From Theodoxus fluviatilis (taxonomy: Eukaryota > Mollusca > Gastropoda > Cycloneritida > Neritidae), in the NCBI GenBank assembly GCA_034096865.1, contig JAWQFJ010008590.1:90001-108086 (forward strand): DNA of 18,086 bases. The letters are read 5' to 3'. Below, piece after piece: positions 16,079-18,086 of the stretch. How positions within the stretch are numbered: the stretch's first letter is position 1; every line of letters starts with the position of its first letter. The notes below the pieces were generated by a model. That model made no database searches. It worked only from the letters and a program-made list of their open reading frames with translations, and was not told where the DNA came from. The position numbers and the translations under genes are program-made.

Positions 16079-16806
16079 GGACAGCTATCAACACTTGCAT
16101 CCGAGTGGGTGCATCACATCGAAGTCATTTCACCAAGGTGTGGGTGTATGTCACATGATACAACACAGTAGTGAAAAAAATCTCTGCTTGAGCGAACAGG
16201 TTCGCCGGCAGGCACAGGTAGAGGGGGCAGGCGAGAGCGGGGTGGTCGGATAAGCCATGTAGGCCTATTCTGGAAGCTGTCTCTCAGTCTGGGGTGACTC
16301 AGGGCTAAGAATGTTTGCCCCTCCTGGCGGGCGTCTGAGGCCAAGCTCGCACTTCCACTCCAGCGATAAAGCCTGACAGTTGCAGCTTCCACTCTAGTGA
16401 TAACTTGGGTCTCTTCAGTCTTTGTATTGGCTCCAAAATGGCCATTACAGACCAAGCTGTTTTCCTGGCTGTTTGCTGCTGGGAATCCCATTGTGACGGG
16501 GCGAACTGGTCACAGCATCTGTTATTACAGGACTACTAATGATAGCTCCAACGCTTACGAATACTGCAGACTACATTGTATCTTGCCCATTAATAATGAC
16601 GTTGTGAGAAAATTGAGCGAGTTGTGCAATTTAGCCGTAGACTGTCGCCTCCTCATATGGAAATTTTAGTAATAGTGTCGATAGCTGAAATGGTTCGAGG
16701 TGTTCAAAGCCCAGTGCATTTATGTTCATATTGTTTTCTCTTCAATCGTCCTTTCATTATCCCTCAGTATTCCTGAATATTGAATATTTTTAATATACGA
16801 TAACAT
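16075..16806. other. Non-coding stretch, nothing recognised
   Basis: Unique-looking and less AT-rich in its left half. The open frames (16114-16491 minus, 16397-16669 plus) overlap in opposite directions and show no family motif. A perfect short palindrome GCGAACAGGTTCGC lies at about 16191-16204. Confidence 0.4.
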
Positions 16807-17157
<351 letters not shown>

Positions 17158-17213
17158 TGACTCTGTTCCTCTGCCTCTGTGTCTATCTGACTGTTTCTTC
17201 TCAATCACTCAAT

Positions 17214-17218
<5 letters not shown>

Positions 17219-17270
<52 letters not shown>
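17219..17270. repeat. (CT)n microsatellite
   Basis: About 52 bp of perfect CT repeat. Confidence 0.96.
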
Positions 17271-17274
<4 letters not shown>

Positions 17275-17492
17275 ATATACTGTATGAAGTTTGAACAGAA
17301 AGGACAAGTTGGACTTGTGGGATGGGTCCTATAGAGACCTGCAGTGTATTTAAGGAAAGAAGACGTCAAGTTGGCATAGCTGGGCTCCACACTCAGTGTG
17401 TGAGAGGGATAGAAAGGGAGAGCAAACAGAGGCACAGATAACCGTGAAAAAGGATACGAAGATGTTAGGGCTACGTCAGAGCATAAGAATGA
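17271..17492. other. Non-coding, nothing recognised
   Basis: Sequence between the CT array and the MITE. Parts of minus-strand open frames cross it without a recognisable product. Confidence 0.4.
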
Positions 17493-17499
17493 GCTGACC

Positions 17500-17829
17500 A
17501 GGGCCGGACCAAATGAGTTGTGGGGGGGGGGTTCCTTTTTGGTTGGTGGGGACAAATCAGCGAAGTGGCGAAGCCACGAGCGCGCGCCTGCGAAGCAGGC
17601 GCGCAAACTAGGGGGGTCCGGGGGCATGCCCCCCCGGAAATTTTTCGAAAAACGGTTAAAATCTGTGCAATCTGGTGCATTCTGGGCCTTGTTTTGAGGG
17701 GTAAGAGCAGCATTGTTTTTGGAGACACACACAAAAAATATATTTAAAAAAAAAACTCAAACCAAGGTACATGCTTTTTCTAGGGGGGGGTTCCGGAACC
17801 CCTGGAACCCCCCCCCTGGGTCCGGCCCT
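17500..17829. mobile_element. Hairpin-rich MITE, possibly hAT-like (330 bp)
   Basis: The termini AGGGCCGGACC (17500-17510) and GGTCCGGCCCT (17819-17829) are inverted repeats, each followed inward by a G-run then TTCC (complement on the right). A 7-bp target duplication GCTGACC flanks them (17493-17499 and 17830-17836). With a one-base shift of the boundary the end reads CAGGGCCGG, the type seen in hAT-like elements, which would leave a 6-bp duplication; hAT duplications are normally 8 bp, so the superfamily is uncertain. Internal hairpins are GTGGC-GAA-GCCAC, GCGCGCCTGC-GAA-GCAGGCGCGC and palindromes GGGGGCATGCCCCC and GGTTCCGGAACC. No transposase. Confidence 0.8.
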
Positions 17830-17899
17830 GCTGACCATACTTTCATCAGTAAGTTTGCTTGACTGTGTTTGCGCATAAACAATAAATGCTGTAAGTAAA

Positions 17900-18086
17900 G
17901 GCCCGGTCTCAGTGGCCGATGGACACAAAACGTATGCAAAAAGGACACAGCGGACGAGCAAAAGCTCCATCCGGTTTCATCCGCTCCAAAAATGGACAAA
18001 ATTGCCGAACATTTGCGAAAACAGAACGGAAAATAACGGAAATGGGTAGTATGTGGCGGGGATGCTAAACGGATGTTCATAGGATG
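17900..18086. mobile_element. Possible left end of another GGCCCGG-type element, cut by the window edge
   Basis: GGCCCGGTCTCAGTGGCCGA at 17900 resembles a terminal inverted repeat start. The following sequence is enriched in 'ggacaca', 'cggac', 'aacgga' and 'catccgg/catccgc' motifs in both orientations, unlike its neighbours. The other terminus would lie beyond 18086, so this is tentative. Confidence 0.35.

Noticed and set aside
16114..16491. 125-codon minus-strand ORF
   Set aside because: Composition and motifs match no family I know; it overlaps an opposite-strand ORF of similar length.
17205..18080. Minus-strand ORFs up to 175 codons
   Set aside because: They run through the CT array and the hairpin-rich MITE; the Pro-rich segments are translations of C-runs in the element.

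Overview
This window is eukaryotic, and it most resembles a marine mollusc, probably a gastropod; the species is an inference. The evidence is spliced genes with GT-AG introns, very dense and long microsatellites (CT, CA/GT, AT, GGAT, GTCT), non-LTR retrotransposon fragments, tRNA-like SINE material, several MITE families, and a long repeat made of AAGGTCA-type half-sites and 'acgcccgg' blocks of a kind I associate with molluscan genomes. There is no bacterial operon structure and no CRISPR array.

Two genes can be supported, arranged head to head. On the minus strand, from 7530 down to the left edge, lie the first four coding exons (177 codons) of STUB1/CHIP, the U-box E3 ubiquitin ligase and Hsp70/Hsp90 co-chaperone. 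The exons are 7530-7441, 5551-5353, 2303-2138 and 1354-1279. The splice phases join exactly and restore the three-TPR domain with all carboxylate-clamp residues. The U-box exons are not in the window and should lie to the left. On the plus strand, starting 326 bp away at 7857, is the first coding exon (7857-7959) of a gamma-glutamyltransferase-like protein of the YwrD type. It ends at a consensus donor, and no second exon is visible in the remaining 10 kb. The 326 bp between the two start codons is a probable bidirectional promoter.

Layout from left to right. STUB1 intron 4 holds a 15-copy, 44-bp minisatellite (183-842) followed by a MITE (864-1259) that ends 18 bp from the exon 4 donor. Intron 3 holds a SINE-like repeat (1669-2093). 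Intron 2 (2304-5352) holds a 1.5-kb interspersed element loaded with nuclear-receptor-like half-sites (2784-4267), a LINE endonuclease fragment and a GGAT microsatellite. Intron 1 (5552-7440) holds GA/CA microsatellites, the 3' end of a CR1/L2-like LINE (5951-6660) and a 236-bp MITE with 28-bp perfect inverted termini (7141-7376). From 7960 to the right edge is non-coding: presumed intron 1 of the GGT-like gene, or intergenic. It contains nested MITE and SINE-like insertions (9340-10375), very long dinucleotide arrays, a tRNA-derived SINE head (14544-14621), an inverted-repeat element (14826-15052), duplicated CT/CCGT compound arrays (15703-16074), a GTCT array (16807-17157), a 330-bp MITE with a 7-bp target duplication (17500-17829), and the start of another element at the right edge.

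The most notable structures are the compact divergent promoter, a PIF/Harbinger-like MITE family present three times (once nested inside a SINE-like element, once abutting a splice donor), the homogeneous 44-bp minisatellite, and the hairpin-rich MITE near the right edge. I found no convincing previously undescribed protein-coding system.
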